From: Nocardioides cavernae
GTDB lineage: Bacteria > Actinomycetota > Actinomycetes > Propionibacteriales > Nocardioidaceae
Length of the DNA: 64,000 nucleotides
Assembly: GCF_013410035.1 (NCBI RefSeq)
Contig: NZ_JACCBW010000007.1
Span: forward strand, 49,112 to 113,111
Direction: 5' to 3'
Shown here: one piece after another, positions 50,601 through 58,700 of the stretch
How positions within the stretch are numbered: the stretch's first letter is position 1
Layout of the letters: the number at the start of each line of letters is the position of its first letter
Position numbers and translations under genes: made by a program
The notes under the pieces: model-generated
Told to the model about the DNA's origin: nothing
The model's input: only the letters and a program-made list of their open reading frames with translations
Database searches by the model: none

Positions 50601-51098
50601 TCACACGCGCGAGCCGTCGTCCCAGGGGTCGCGGGGGGAGCGGGGCATCTCGCGCACGAGGTAGACGAAGCCGCCGACGAACCAGGCGACCAGCGCCCAG
50701 CCGAGGAGCGGGGTCACGTAGATCGAGAGCAGCCCGACGACGAGCGCGACCAGGGGCGAGACGAAGACGCCCGCCCACGCCACGCCGCGCTGCCAGGTCC
50801 GTGGACGCGGCAACGGCGGCGGGGGCGGCGGCTGGAAGCGCTCGGACGCCGCGACCGCCTGCTCGCGGACCTCGACCTCGTCGTCGTCGACGAGGTCGTC
50901 GGGCAGGTCGCCGACGAGGTCGGCGGTGGTCGCGGTGGTCCCGGCGGGCCCGCTGGTGGGCGCGTCCGTGTGCTCGTCGGTGGATCGGCCGGCGGTCTCG
51001 CCCGACGGCTCGTCGTCGAGCACCGGACGCTCGCCGTAGTGCGCGACGATCTCGCGCCAGGCCAGCTCGGTCCGGCTCTCGTCGCCAGGGGTCGTCAC
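50601..51098 (-). CDS. Predicted two-helix membrane protein
   Basis: 165 residues from GTG. The first ~105 residues are acidic and Pro-rich (a run of six Pro near residue 90) and cytoplasmic. Two hydrophobic helices follow (about 108-130 and 133-150), then a short basic/acidic tail ending DPWDDGSRV. The N-terminal ELAWREIVAHYGERP motif is a recurring start in actinobacterial hypothetical proteins near PlsC. Function unknown. A TACCGT -10 with 6-nt spacing precedes the GTG. Confidence 0.8.
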   Translation of the reverse strand: MTTPGDESRTELAWREIVAHYGERPVLDDEPSGETAGRSTDEHTDAPTSGPAGTTATTADLVGDLPDDLVDDDEVEVREQAVAASERFQPPPPPPLPRPRTWQRGVAWAGVFVSPLVALVVGLLSIYVTPLLGWALVAWFVGGFVYLVREMPRSPRDPWDDGSRV

Positions 51099-51104
51099 GC
51101 TGTC

Positions 51105-51110
51105 ACGGTA
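51105..51110 (-). promoter_or_regulatory. Candidate -10 (TACCGT) of a leaderless gene
   Basis: TACCGT on the minus strand, then 6 nt (GACAGC), then GTG 51098. Confidence 0.5.
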
Positions 51111-51182
51111 CCCGTCCGGTGGTTCCGCGGACCCGGTGGTTCGGCACGCCGGACGGGGCCCGCGGTGGTGCACACTGTGCCC

Positions 51183-51995
51183 GTGAAGATCCCGTTCCTC
51201 GGCGGCCGGCAGGCACTCCTCGACCCCACCCTCGTCGCGCCGATGTCGACGGCGGCCCGTCCCGAGCTCACCGGGGGCCGCCGGATCGGCGTCCTGGTCC
51301 AGCACGGCTTCACCGGCAACCCCGCCTCGATGCGCCCGTGGGCGCAGGACCTCGCCGAGCGCGGGTACGCCGTGGAGATGCCGCTGCTCCCCGGCCACGG
51401 CACGCGGTGGCAGGACCTCAACAAGGTCACCTGGGACGACTGGGTCGCGACCGTCGAGGGTGCCCTCGACAAGCTGGTCGCGGAGAACGACGCCGTCGTC
51501 GCCGTCGGGCTCTCGATGGGCGGCGCGCTCTGCCTGCGGCTCGCCGCCGACCACGGGGACGACCTCGCCGGCATCGTCGTCGTCAACGCGGCGGTCGACA
51601 CCCTGCGCAAGGACGTCAAGCTCCTCCCGGTCCTCAAGCACGCCGTCCCGGCGATGCCCGGCATCGCCAACGACATCAAGAAGCCGGGGGCCGACGAGCA
51701 CGGCTACCCGATGACCCCCCTGCGGGCGGCGGCGTCGATGTTCGCGGGGTACGCCGAGCTGCGCCGCGACCTGCCTCGTATCACCATCCCCGTGCTGTTC
51801 TTCCGCTCGGCCGAGGACCACGTCGTCGACATCTCGAGCTCGCGCGCCATCAACGCGGGCCTGTCGTCCAAGGACTTCGAGGAGCGCGTGCTGGAGGACA
51901 GCTACCACGTCGCGACCCTCGACCACGACGCCCCGCGGATCTTCGCCGAGTCCGCGGAGTTCATCGAGCGGGTCACCCGCGAGCAGCAGGGCTAG
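51183..51995 (+). CDS. Alpha/beta hydrolase, Est30/monoacylglycerol lipase-like
   Basis: 270 residues from GTG. The oxyanion region VLVQHGFTGNPASM is near residue 38, the nucleophile elbow GLSMGGALC near 110, the Asp in FRSAEDHVVD near 215, and the His in EDSYHVATLDHD near 245 completes the triad. It would hydrolyse short- to medium-chain esters or monoacylglycerols. Its neighbours are PlsC and an acyl-CoA ligase, so membrane lipid turnover is a reasonable context. The PlsC promoter overlaps its stop codon. Confidence 0.92.
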   Translation: MKIPFLGGRQALLDPTLVAPMSTAARPELTGGRRIGVLVQHGFTGNPASMRPWAQDLAERGYAVEMPLLPGHGTRWQDLNKVTWDDWVATVEGALDKLVAENDAVVAVGLSMGGALCLRLAADHGDDLAGIVVVNAAVDTLRKDVKLLPVLKHAVPAMPGIANDIKKPGADEHGYPMTPLRAAASMFAGYAELRRDLPRITIPVLFFRSAEDHVVDISSSRAINAGLSSKDFEERVLEDSYHVATLDHDAPRIFAESAEFIERVTREQQG

Positions 51996-51998
51996 GCT
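51993..51998 (+). promoter_or_regulatory. Candidate -10 (TAGGCT) of leaderless plsC, overlapping the hydrolase stop
   Basis: The TAG stop of the hydrolase is the first half of TAGGCT; 6 nt later comes GTG 52005. Confidence 0.55.
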
Positions 51999-52004
51999 CG
52001 GCCC

Positions 52005-52796
52005 GTGCTCTATTGGTTCCTGAAGTGGATCGCCCTCGGGCCGGTGCTCCGCCTCGTCTTCCGGCCCAAGGCCTACGGCGTGGAGAACGTGCCGGACGCA
52101 GGACCCGCCATCCTGGCGAGCAACCACCTGTCGTACGCGGACTGGCTGTTCATGCCGCTGACGCTGTCGCGCCGCGTCACCTTCGTCGCCAAGGCCGAGT
52201 ACTTCACGACCCCGGGGATCAAGGGGTGGTTCCAGAAGAAGTTCTTCACCGGTGCAGGACAGGTGCCGATCGACCGGTCGGGTGCCAACGCGGCCGACGG
52301 GGCGATGAGGTCCGCGATGAAGATCCTCGCCGAGGGTGAGCTGTTCGGGATCTACCCCGAGGGCACGCGCTCCCACGACGGCAGGCTCTACCGCGGCAAG
52401 ACCGGTGTCGCCCGCCTGGCGCTGGAGACCGGGGCGCCGGTGATCCCGTGCGCGGTCGTCGGCACCGACGTCGTCGCGCCGACCGGCAAGGTCTACGGCA
52501 CCTGGACGCGCCCCGTCGTGCGCTTCGGCAAGCCGCTCGACTTCTCCCGCTACGCGGGGATGGAGAACGACCGCTACATCCTGAGGTCGATCACCGACGA
52601 GATCATGTACGAGATCATGCGGCTCTCGGAGCAGGAGTACGTCGACCTCTACGCCAGCAAGGCCAAGGAGCTCGAGAAGGAGGCGCGGGAGAAGGCCAAG
52701 CAGGCCGCCGCCGAGCAGGCCGAGCGGGAGAAGGCGGAACGCGAGCAGGCGGAGCGCGAGCAGCCCGGCGGCTCCGCGGAGCAGAAGGCGTCCTGA
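52005..52796 (+). CDS. plsC: 1-acyl-sn-glycerol-3-phosphate acyltransferase (PlsC)
   Basis: 263 residues from GTG. Motif I is SNHLSYADWLFMP near residue 36 (the catalytic NHxxxxD pattern), motif III FGIYPEGTRSHDG near 115, and motif IV VIPCAVVGTD near 145. It acylates lysophosphatidate to phosphatidate in phospholipid synthesis. The C-terminal ~50 residues are a Lys/Glu/Ala-rich helix that could be cytoplasmic coiled coil. It corresponds to Rv2182c in gene order. The histidine kinase frame begins within its last codon. Confidence 0.95.
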   Translation: MLYWFLKWIALGPVLRLVFRPKAYGVENVPDAGPAILASNHLSYADWLFMPLTLSRRVTFVAKAEYFTTPGIKGWFQKKFFTGAGQVPIDRSGANAADGAMRSAMKILAEGELFGIYPEGTRSHDGRLYRGKTGVARLALETGAPVIPCAVVGTDVVAPTGKVYGTWTRPVVRFGKPLDFSRYAGMENDRYILRSITDEIMYEIMRLSEQEYVDLYASKAKELEKEAREKAKQAAAEQAEREKAEREQAEREQPGGSAEQKAS

Positions 52797-53947
52797 GCGC
52801 GCACCACGCGTCGTGGTCGCCCGCGACGCGCGGCGACTCCGAGCTCGCCGTCGAGGACCGGCTCTACTCGGCCCTGGCCATCGTCCGGGTGGTCGTCACC
52901 GTCAACATGGTCGGGCTCAACGCCTACCGGCGTGACAACTTCGAGCACCCCGACCTCGGCCTGGCGGTCGTCGTCGCCCTGGCGGCATGGACCGTGGCGG
53001 CGACCTGGCTCTACCGCGACCGCGCCCGGCGTACGGCCGTCCTCCTCGTCGCCGACCTCGCGATCGTGCTCGCCGCCCTGGTCGTCACGCCGTGGGTGAA
53101 GTCCCCGGACTTCAACGCGACGATCCCGGGGTTCTACGTCATGGGCGCCTTCTTCGCCTGGGCCATCCACTGGCACTGGCGCGGCGGGCTGGTGGCGTCG
53201 GCGCTGATCGCCGCCTTCGACCTGCTGCCGCGCTCCGAGGTCGACCAGGGCAACTACGGCAACACCTTCCTCATCCTCATCGGCGGGCCGATCGTCGGTT
53301 TCATGTGCGAGTCGCTCCAGCGGATGGCGCGGGAGCGGGACGCGGCCGAGCGTGCGGCCGCGGCGGCCGAGGAACGCACCCGGCTGGCCCGGGCGGTCCA
53401 CGACGGCGTCCTCCAGGTGCTCGCGATGGTCCAGCGGCGTGGAGCCGCCGACGGCGGGGAGTGGGCCGAGCTCGGCCGACTGGCCGGGGAGCAGGAGCGC
53501 GGCCTGCGCTCGCTGATCCGCCAGCAGGACACGGTGCCGACCGGTGCCGGCGGCCGCGTGGACCTCGCCGGGGCGCTGGAGGCGATGGCCACGGCGCACC
53601 CGGTGCGGGTCGAGGTGGCCACCCCGGGCGGCGCGGTCCTCGTCGAGGCGCACGTGGCCTCGGAGGTCGTCGCGGCGGTGAGCGCCTGCCTCGACAACGT
53701 GCTGGCCCACGTCGGGCCCGGTGCCACCGCGTGGGTCCTCGCGCAGTCGGCGCCGGACGAGGTCACGGTCTCGGTGCGCGACGACGGGCCGGGGATCGGC
53801 GAGGGCAGGCTCGACGAGGCGGCGGCGCAGGGACGGCTCGGCGTCGCGTCCTCGATCCGCGGCCGGGTCGAGGAGCTCGGCGGGACGGCGCGGCTCGAGA
53901 GCGGCTCGTGGGGCACCGAGTGGGAGCTGGTCGTCCCGCTAGCGTGA
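52793..53947 (+). CDS. Sensor histidine kinase (MacS-like, HisKA_3) with probable CTG start
   Basis: 384 residues if it starts at CTG 52793, which overlaps the plsC stop (CTGA) and follows an AAGG site at good distance. The next usual starts, GTG 52889 and ATG 52907, would remove the conserved AVEDRLYSALAIVRVVV segment at the first membrane helix. About five helices are followed by HisKA_3 with RLARAVHDGVLQVLAMVQR near residue 200 and a HATPase ending RDDGPGIGEGR and GRLGVASSIRGRV. It pairs with the response regulator at 54497, from which it is separated by one flavin-reductase-like gene. Confidence 0.88.
   Translation: MSAHHASWSPATRGDSELAVEDRLYSALAIVRVVVTVNMVGLNAYRRDNFEHPDLGLAVVVALAAWTVAATWLYRDRARRTAVLLVADLAIVLAALVVTPWVKSPDFNATIPGFYVMGAFFAWAIHWHWRGGLVASALIAAFDLLPRSEVDQGNYGNTFLILIGGPIVGFMCESLQRMARERDAAERAAAAAEERTRLARAVHDGVLQVLAMVQRRGAADGGEWAELGRLAGEQERGLRSLIRQQDTVPTGAGGRVDLAGALEAMATAHPVRVEVATPGGAVLVEAHVASEVVAAVSACLDNVLAHVGPGATAWVLAQSAPDEVTVSVRDDGPGIGEGRLDEAAAQGRLGVASSIRGRVEELGGTARLESGSWGTEWELVVPLA
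53940..53945 (+). promoter_or_regulatory. Candidate -10 (TAGCGT) of a leaderless gene
   Basis: TAGCGT at the very end of the kinase gene, 6 nt before GTG 53952. Confidence 0.5.
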
Positions 53948-53951
53948 GCGG

Positions 53952-54458
53952 GTGACGATCCACTCCGGCCACCCGTTCCCGACGCCCGACGACCCCGTAC
54001 GCCGCCTGCGCGGGCGCCAGGGCGGCACCGTGTCGCTGTGGACCGCGGGTGACGCCGACGAGCGCGCCGGCCTGACCGTCACGTCCTGGATGGTCGCCGG
54101 GGGCGAGCCCGGCCGGGTGCTCGCCCTCCTCGACCCCGACGACGATCTGACCGAGCTGCTGCTGGGGACCGGGCGCGGCGTCGTCCAGCTGCTGGGCTGG
54201 GACGACCGTGGGCTCGCCGACGCGTTCGCAGGCACCGCCCCGGCGCCCGGCGGTCCGTGGCGTACGACCGAGTGGGTCGCGACCGACCACGGGCCCCGGC
54301 TGGCCGGCGCCACGAGCTGGGCCCTGGTCACCGTCGAGACCGACGTCGAGGTCGGGTGGTCCCGGCTGGTCACGTGCACCCTCGACGAGGTCGTGGTGGG
54401 CGCGGACGACCGACCCCTCGTGCACCGGCGGGGTCGATACGTCTCGCCGGAGGCCTGA
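53952..54458 (+). CDS. Flavin reductase-like/FMN-binding split-barrel protein
   Basis: 168 residues from GTG. The GGTVSLWTAGDADERAGLTVTSWMVA stretch (residues ~24-50) and DDLTELLLGTGRGVVQLL match the flavin reductase-like (RutF) split barrel that binds FMN; a C-terminal strand set (RLVTCTLDEVVVGADDRPLVHRRGRYV) completes it. It lies between the kinase and the response regulator, which hints at redox or flavin-linked sensing, but it may simply be an inserted neighbour. Confidence 0.8.
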   Translation: MTIHSGHPFPTPDDPVRRLRGRQGGTVSLWTAGDADERAGLTVTSWMVAGGEPGRVLALLDPDDDLTELLLGTGRGVVQLLGWDDRGLADAFAGTAPAPGGPWRTTEWVATDHGPRLAGATSWALVTVETDVEVGWSRLVTCTLDEVVVGADDRPLVHRRGRYVSPEA

Positions 54459-54496
54459 GGGGTCTACGCTTCCGGCAGACGTCGGGAGGGGGACCC

Positions 54497-55144
54497 ATGG
54501 TGAGGGTGATGGTGGTCGACGACCACCCCATGTGGCGCGATGCCGTCGAGCGTGACCTGCAGGCCGCCGGCCACGAGGTGGTCGCGGTCGCCTCCAACGG
54601 CCGCGAGGCGATGGCGCGCTTCCCCGCGGCGGCGCCGCAGGTCGTCGTCCTCGACCTGCAGCTGCCCGACCACAGCGGCGTGCAGGTGACGAGCATGATG
54701 CTCGAGCACGACCCGACCGCGCGGGTGCTGATCCTGTCGGCGAGCGGTGAGCAGACCGACGTCCTCGACGCGATCAAGGCCGGGGCGACGGGATACCTCG
54801 TGAAGTCCGCCTCGAGCGCCGAGCTGATCGACGCGGTGACCCGCGTCGCCGACGGCGACACCGTGTTCACGCCCGGGCTGGCCGGTCTGGTCCTCGGTGA
54901 GTTCCGCCGCATAGCCGACGGACCCGCCGACGACCCGGTCGACCAGCTCACCGAGCGCGAGACCGAGATCCTGAAGATGGTCGCGACGGGCATGAGCTAC
55001 AAGCAGATCGCCGCTCGCCTCGTGCTGTCCCACCGCACCGTGCAGAACCACGTCCAGAACACGCTGCGCAAGCTGCAGATGAACAACCGTGTGCAGCTCA
55101 CCCGATGGGCGATCGAGCACGGCCTCGACGACACCCGGGAGTGA
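54497..55144 (+). CDS. LuxR-family response regulator (MacR-like)
   Basis: 215 residues from ATG with a GGGAGGGGG ribosome site. The receiver has VMVVDDHPMWRDAV, phospho-Asp in VVVLDLQLPDH, ILSASGEQ and the Lys in YLVKSASS. The LuxR HTH (about 148-205) begins LTERETEILKMVATG and contains SHRTVQNHVQNTLRKLQ. By order and type it is the partner of the kinase at 52793. Targets unknown; Streptomyces MacRS-type systems control surface lipoproteins and development. Confidence 0.93.
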   Translation: MVRVMVVDDHPMWRDAVERDLQAAGHEVVAVASNGREAMARFPAAAPQVVVLDLQLPDHSGVQVTSMMLEHDPTARVLILSASGEQTDVLDAIKAGATGYLVKSASSAELIDAVTRVADGDTVFTPGLAGLVLGEFRRIADGPADDPVDQLTERETEILKMVATGMSYKQIAARLVLSHRTVQNHVQNTLRKLQMNNRVQLTRWAIEHGLDDTRE

Positions 55145-55153
55145 GCCGGCCCG

Positions 55154-56107
55154 CTACGACGGCACCGTGACCGCCGCGACCACGCGGTCGCCGACGTCGC
55201 CCGCGGTCAGGCGTACGGTCCACTGGCCCTCGTCGTCGGCCTCGCCGCACGGCGTGAGGGAGGCCGTCGAGTCGCCGCACGCGAGCGACAGGACGGACGC
55301 GGAGCGGACCACCCGGACGTCGTCGGGCTGGGTCGCCGAGACCGTGAGCGCGGTGGTCGTCACGAGGCCGCGGCCCTCCGCCGACCCGCTCCGCTCGACG
55401 ACGCCGTCGAGGTCGTAGCGGACCAGGATGGTGGTCGCGTCGTCGAAGACGTAGGAGGCGCGGGTGAACGTGACCCGGTCCGGTCCCGAGGCCTGGCGGC
55501 CGTCGGCGACCACCTCGACGCTGCTGGCCTCCACCGGGTTCGTGCTCTCCGACTCCGGGAGCGAGAGGTCGAGGGCGTCGATGGGCGTCGTGGTGTGGAT
55601 GCGGTGCGTCACCTGGACGGTGCCGTCGGCGCGCACCTCCGTCACGGTGCGCGAGGTGCCGGCGGCCGGCCACCCGGGCGTGCCGGCCGACGCGGCTGGT
55701 GGCCGTCGCGCACCGGGTGCGTCGTCGCGGGCCACCCACCACACCGCGGCGCCGCCCACCCCGACGCCGAGGAGCAGCACGGCGACGGCGAGCGAGGCGG
55801 CCGGCCCGCGGGACCGCGACGGCCCGGGACCGGGCGCCACCTGGGGAGCGGGTGCGACGCGCGGCGCGGCCTCCGACGGCGCCGGGCGGCGGGGCGCGAC
55901 CACGCGGGGTGCGACGACAGGGGTTGCCGAGGCACTGGCAGCCTCCGTGGCGGGCTCCTGAACCGGGGCGGTGGGTCGCTGCGCCGGGCGCTGCGCCGGA
56001 GGCGGTGTCGTCGTCTCGGGTCGCGCGCTCGTGCGCGGGGCGGGCGGCCGCACCGGCGGCGGGAGCACCGTCGGCAGCTGCTTCTTGTAGCCCTTCTTGC
56101 GGGTCAC
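55154..56107 (-). CDS. Pro-rich single-pass membrane protein of the sortase locus
   Basis: 317 residues from GTG overlapping the sortase stop (GTGA). A basic start (TRKKGYKKQ) leads to a ~100-residue cytoplasmic Pro/Ala/Arg-rich region, one membrane helix (AASLAVAVLLLGVGVGGAAVWWV near 130) and an extracellular beta-rich domain (VTEVRADGTVQVTHRIHTTT onward) with two Cys near the end (LSLACGDS, LTPCGEA), probably a disulfide. I do not recognise the outer domain. Coupling to the sortase predicts a surface-assembly function. Confidence 0.8.
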   Translation of the reverse strand: MTRKKGYKKQLPTVLPPPVRPPAPRTSARPETTTPPPAQRPAQRPTAPVQEPATEAASASATPVVAPRVVAPRRPAPSEAAPRVAPAPQVAPGPGPSRSRGPAASLAVAVLLLGVGVGGAAVWWVARDDAPGARRPPAASAGTPGWPAAGTSRTVTEVRADGTVQVTHRIHTTTPIDALDLSLPESESTNPVEASSVEVVADGRQASGPDRVTFTRASYVFDDATTILVRYDLDGVVERSGSAEGRGLVTTTALTVSATQPDDVRVVRSASVLSLACGDSTASLTPCGEADDEGQWTVRLTAGDVGDRVVAAVTVPS

Positions 56108-56769
56108 TGATCCTCCGGTGGGCCGAGGGGGACGGCGGTGACGACGGCGAGGTTCTGGTAGCCCCCGCGGTCGGGTTCGTACGGCGGGGCGCAGGTGACG
56201 AGGGTGAGGCGGAGGTCGCCGGACGCGTCGAAGATCCAGCTGTCGTCGGCGAGGCTGCCCTGCGGCACGAGGCGGCGCGCATCGATGCGGAACACCTGGC
56301 GCAGGCGGGAGGACTCGAGCACCACGCGGGTGCCCGGCTCGAGGGTGAGCAGCTCGGCGAACGGCCCGAGGCCCTGGGTGCGCGAGTCGACGTGTGCGGC
56401 GACGAGCACCGACCCGAAGGGGTCGCCGATCCGCGACCCGCCCCGCCACCAGCCGGCGTTGTCCACGTCCGCGGGGACGTCGAGCACACCGGCGGGTGTG
56501 GTGCCGACGCGGTCCACCGGCACCCGACGTCCGCTCGGCAGGACGACGAGCCGCGGCGCCTGCGGGGACACCACCGACTCCGCGCGCCGCGCCGCGGGGA
56601 CGGACGACTCGGCGTCCGGCGAGGCGGCCGGGGACGAGGTCGGCGATGCGGTCGCGGAGGCGGAGGTGGAGGGGGTGCGGGTGCGCGATGGGTCTGCGTC
56701 GGTGCTCGCGCAGCCCGGGACGACGAGCACGGCGACGGCCGCGGGGACGAGTGTCCGGAGGATCCTCAT
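56104..56769 (-). CDS. Class F sortase with a lipoprotein signal
   Basis: 221 residues. The signal ends in VVPGC near residue 19, a lipobox, so the enzyme may be a lipoprotein rather than helix-anchored. A Ser/Thr/Pro linker (about 22-60) precedes the sortase core: catalytic His in VLVAAHVDS near 140, Cys in LTLVTCAPPYE near 195, and Arg in PDRGG just after. It would cleave a sorting signal and join proteins to the wall or to each other. Overlaps the DUF4397 gene stop (ATGA) and is coupled downstream to the Pro-rich membrane protein. Confidence 0.92.
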   Translation of the reverse strand: MRILRTLVPAAVAVLVVPGCASTDADPSRTRTPSTSASATASPTSSPAASPDAESSVPAARRAESVVSPQAPRLVVLPSGRRVPVDRVGTTPAGVLDVPADVDNAGWWRGGSRIGDPFGSVLVAAHVDSRTQGLGPFAELLTLEPGTRVVLESSRLRQVFRIDARRLVPQGSLADDSWIFDASGDLRLTLVTCAPPYEPDRGGYQNLAVVTAVPLGPPEDQ

Positions 56770-57632
56770 CCCGACAGGCTGCTCGGCGGGCCGGCCCGCC
56801 GGTGCCGGCGCACGGAGCCGCGCACGGCGCCGGTCGCGGCCAGCACGGCGAGCGCGCCGAGGAGCAGCCACGCGGCTGCGGGCCCGCCAGCGGCGCCGTC
56901 CGCGAACGTCGTCACGGGCGTCTCCGCGAGACCCGCCGAGCCGGTGTCGATGCGCGAGGGCTGCACGCTGCCGTCCGGGGACAGTGCCTCGGTGTGGGCG
57001 ATGACACTCATCGACCCGTCGCGCGGGTTGCCGTAGGCGTAGATCATCGACAGCGTCCCGGCCTCGAGGCTGACGTCGAGGGGACCGAGGATCGGGTCGG
57101 CCTCGGCGCCGGAGGGCAGCAGGGCGACCTCGATGCTCCCGGCCGGCACGTCCGCGTCCGCGAACTCGCCGTTGGCGATGTTGGTGAAGACGGTCTGGCC
57201 GTCGACCTGGACGTCCGCGGGGGCCACGGTGGCGGTGTGCGCGAGGAGCACGCGCGCCTTGTCGGGTCCGATCGGGCCCTCGGGTGCGGCGTACGCGTGG
57301 ACGACGGGGTCACCGTCCACCTCGGCGGGCAGGTGCAGCACGACGTCGCTGCTGGCCCCGGCCTTCACGTCCAGGGTGTGCTCGACGTCGGCGCCGCCTC
57401 CGGAGAACGCGACCCGGTGGCTGCCCGGCGCGAGCTCGAACGGCCCGAGGACGTCACCCACGCCGGCACCGGTCGCGACCTGGCGACCGTCGACGGACAC
57501 GTCGACCGACGCGCCGGGCACCGCCTGGATGACCGTCACGCTGGCGGCCGTCGGGCTCGCCTCCGAGCTCGCGACACCGAGGCCGAGGACCGCGAGCACC
57601 GCGGCCAGGCACGAGAGAAGCATTCGACGCAT
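56766..57632 (-). CDS. DUF4397 surface protein with sorting-signal-like C-terminus
   Basis: 288 residues. A signal peptide (1-26, ending SSEA) is followed by two DUF4397 beta modules (TVIQAVPGASVDVSVDG near 33, and RVLLAHTATVAPADVQVDG near 125). The C-terminus has LAETPVTTF near 235, a hydrophobic helix (AAAWLLLGALAVLAATGAV) and a basic tail (RGSVRRHRRAG), the layout of a sortase substrate, but with LAETP in place of LPxTG or LAxTG. It heads the coupled unit with the class F sortase. Confidence 0.88.
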   Translation of the reverse strand: MRRMLLSCLAAVLAVLGLGVASSEASPTAASVTVIQAVPGASVDVSVDGRQVATGAGVGDVLGPFELAPGSHRVAFSGGGADVEHTLDVKAGASSDVVLHLPAEVDGDPVVHAYAAPEGPIGPDKARVLLAHTATVAPADVQVDGQTVFTNIANGEFADADVPAGSIEVALLPSGAEADPILGPLDVSLEAGTLSMIYAYGNPRDGSMSVIAHTEALSPDGSVQPSRIDTGSAGLAETPVTTFADGAAGGPAAAWLLLGALAVLAATGAVRGSVRRHRRAGPPSSLSG

Positions 57633-57803
57633 GGCATTCCACCCCCGTAAGGCGACCCCTGACGCGGGTCGCGATCCCACGACAACACCGCCGGAGCGGC
57701 CGCTCAACCCCTATATGGGGTACGCCGGTCTGGACCGGTCTCCCCAGGGGTAGGTTTCGGCAACGCGACGTCCACAGGGTCGACACGAAGGGGGTTCCAG
57801 GAC

Positions 57804-58700
57804 GTGGGAGACACGGCCACGACGCTCGAGGGCTACCTCGGCAGGATCGGTCTGACGGAGACGCCTCGACCGACCCTGGAGGGGCTGCGACGCGTCCACC
57901 GCGCGCACGTCTCGCGGATCCCCTACGACAACCTTTCCACGATGCTCGGTCGCCCCGACCCGGCGACGCCGTCCGCGGCCGTCGCGCGGGCGGTGGCGGG
58001 AGGACGGGTCGGCTACTGCTTCCAGCAGAACGGCGCCCTCGCGTGGCTGCTGGCCGGGCTGGGCTTCTCGGTGAGCCGTCGGCACGGCCACGTCTGGTTC
58101 CGTCCCGAGGACGAGCTCGGCACCGGTCTGAACCACCTCGTCCTGGTCGTCTCCGGCCTGCCCACCGACGCGAACCCGGGTGGGCACTGGTGGGCCGACG
58201 CCGGGCTGGGCGAGGGGTTCGCCGAGCCGTTGCCGCTCGTGCGGGGGGACCACGTCGTCGACGGGTGGTCGTACGGCATCGGCGCCGGCTTCGGTGCGCA
58301 GGCGGCCGGGCGGCCGACGGGTCCCGCCGCGTGGACCTACCGGCACCTCCCCGGCGGGGTCCTGCGCGGGATCGTCGTGACCGCGCGCGACCACTCGGCC
58401 GCGGCCGTCGACGCGGCCCACGACGCACTGACCGGACACGACCGCTCACCGTTCCGGCGCGTGGTCGTGGTCCAGCGGATCGACGGGCCGCGACAGCTGA
58501 CCGTCCGGGGGCTCGTGCACACCGTGCTGACCCCCGACGGCCGCGAGCAGCGCGACCTCACCTCGTACGCCGAGTGGCGCGCCGCCCTGGCCGACGACCT
58601 GCTGCTGCCCACGGACGACGTCACCGACGATGAGTGGTCCGGGCTGTGGGAGCGGACCCGCGCCTCGCACCGCGCCTGGGACGAGGCGGGGCGGCCATGA
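57804..58700 (+). CDS. nat: Arylamine N-acetyltransferase
   Basis: 298 residues from GTG. The catalytic triad is visible: Cys in GRVGYCFQQNGAL near residue 72, His in GLNHLVLVV near 112 and Asp in WWADAGLGEGF near 131. The HVSRIPYDNL start motif is typical. It transfers acetyl from acetyl-CoA to arylamines or hydrazines; in mycobacteria it affects cell-wall lipids and isoniazid handling. A GAAGGGGG site precedes the GTG. The upstream gap (57633-57803) contains CTATAT and TAGGTT, possible -10 elements for the two divergent genes. Overlaps the next GNAT gene by 4 nt. Confidence 0.94.
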   Translation: MGDTATTLEGYLGRIGLTETPRPTLEGLRRVHRAHVSRIPYDNLSTMLGRPDPATPSAAVARAVAGGRVGYCFQQNGALAWLLAGLGFSVSRRHGHVWFRPEDELGTGLNHLVLVVSGLPTDANPGGHWWADAGLGEGFAEPLPLVRGDHVVDGWSYGIGAGFGAQAAGRPTGPAAWTYRHLPGGVLRGIVVTARDHSAAAVDAAHDALTGHDRSPFRRVVVVQRIDGPRQLTVRGLVHTVLTPDGREQRDLTSYAEWRAALADDLLLPTDDVTDDEWSGLWERTRASHRAWDEAGRP

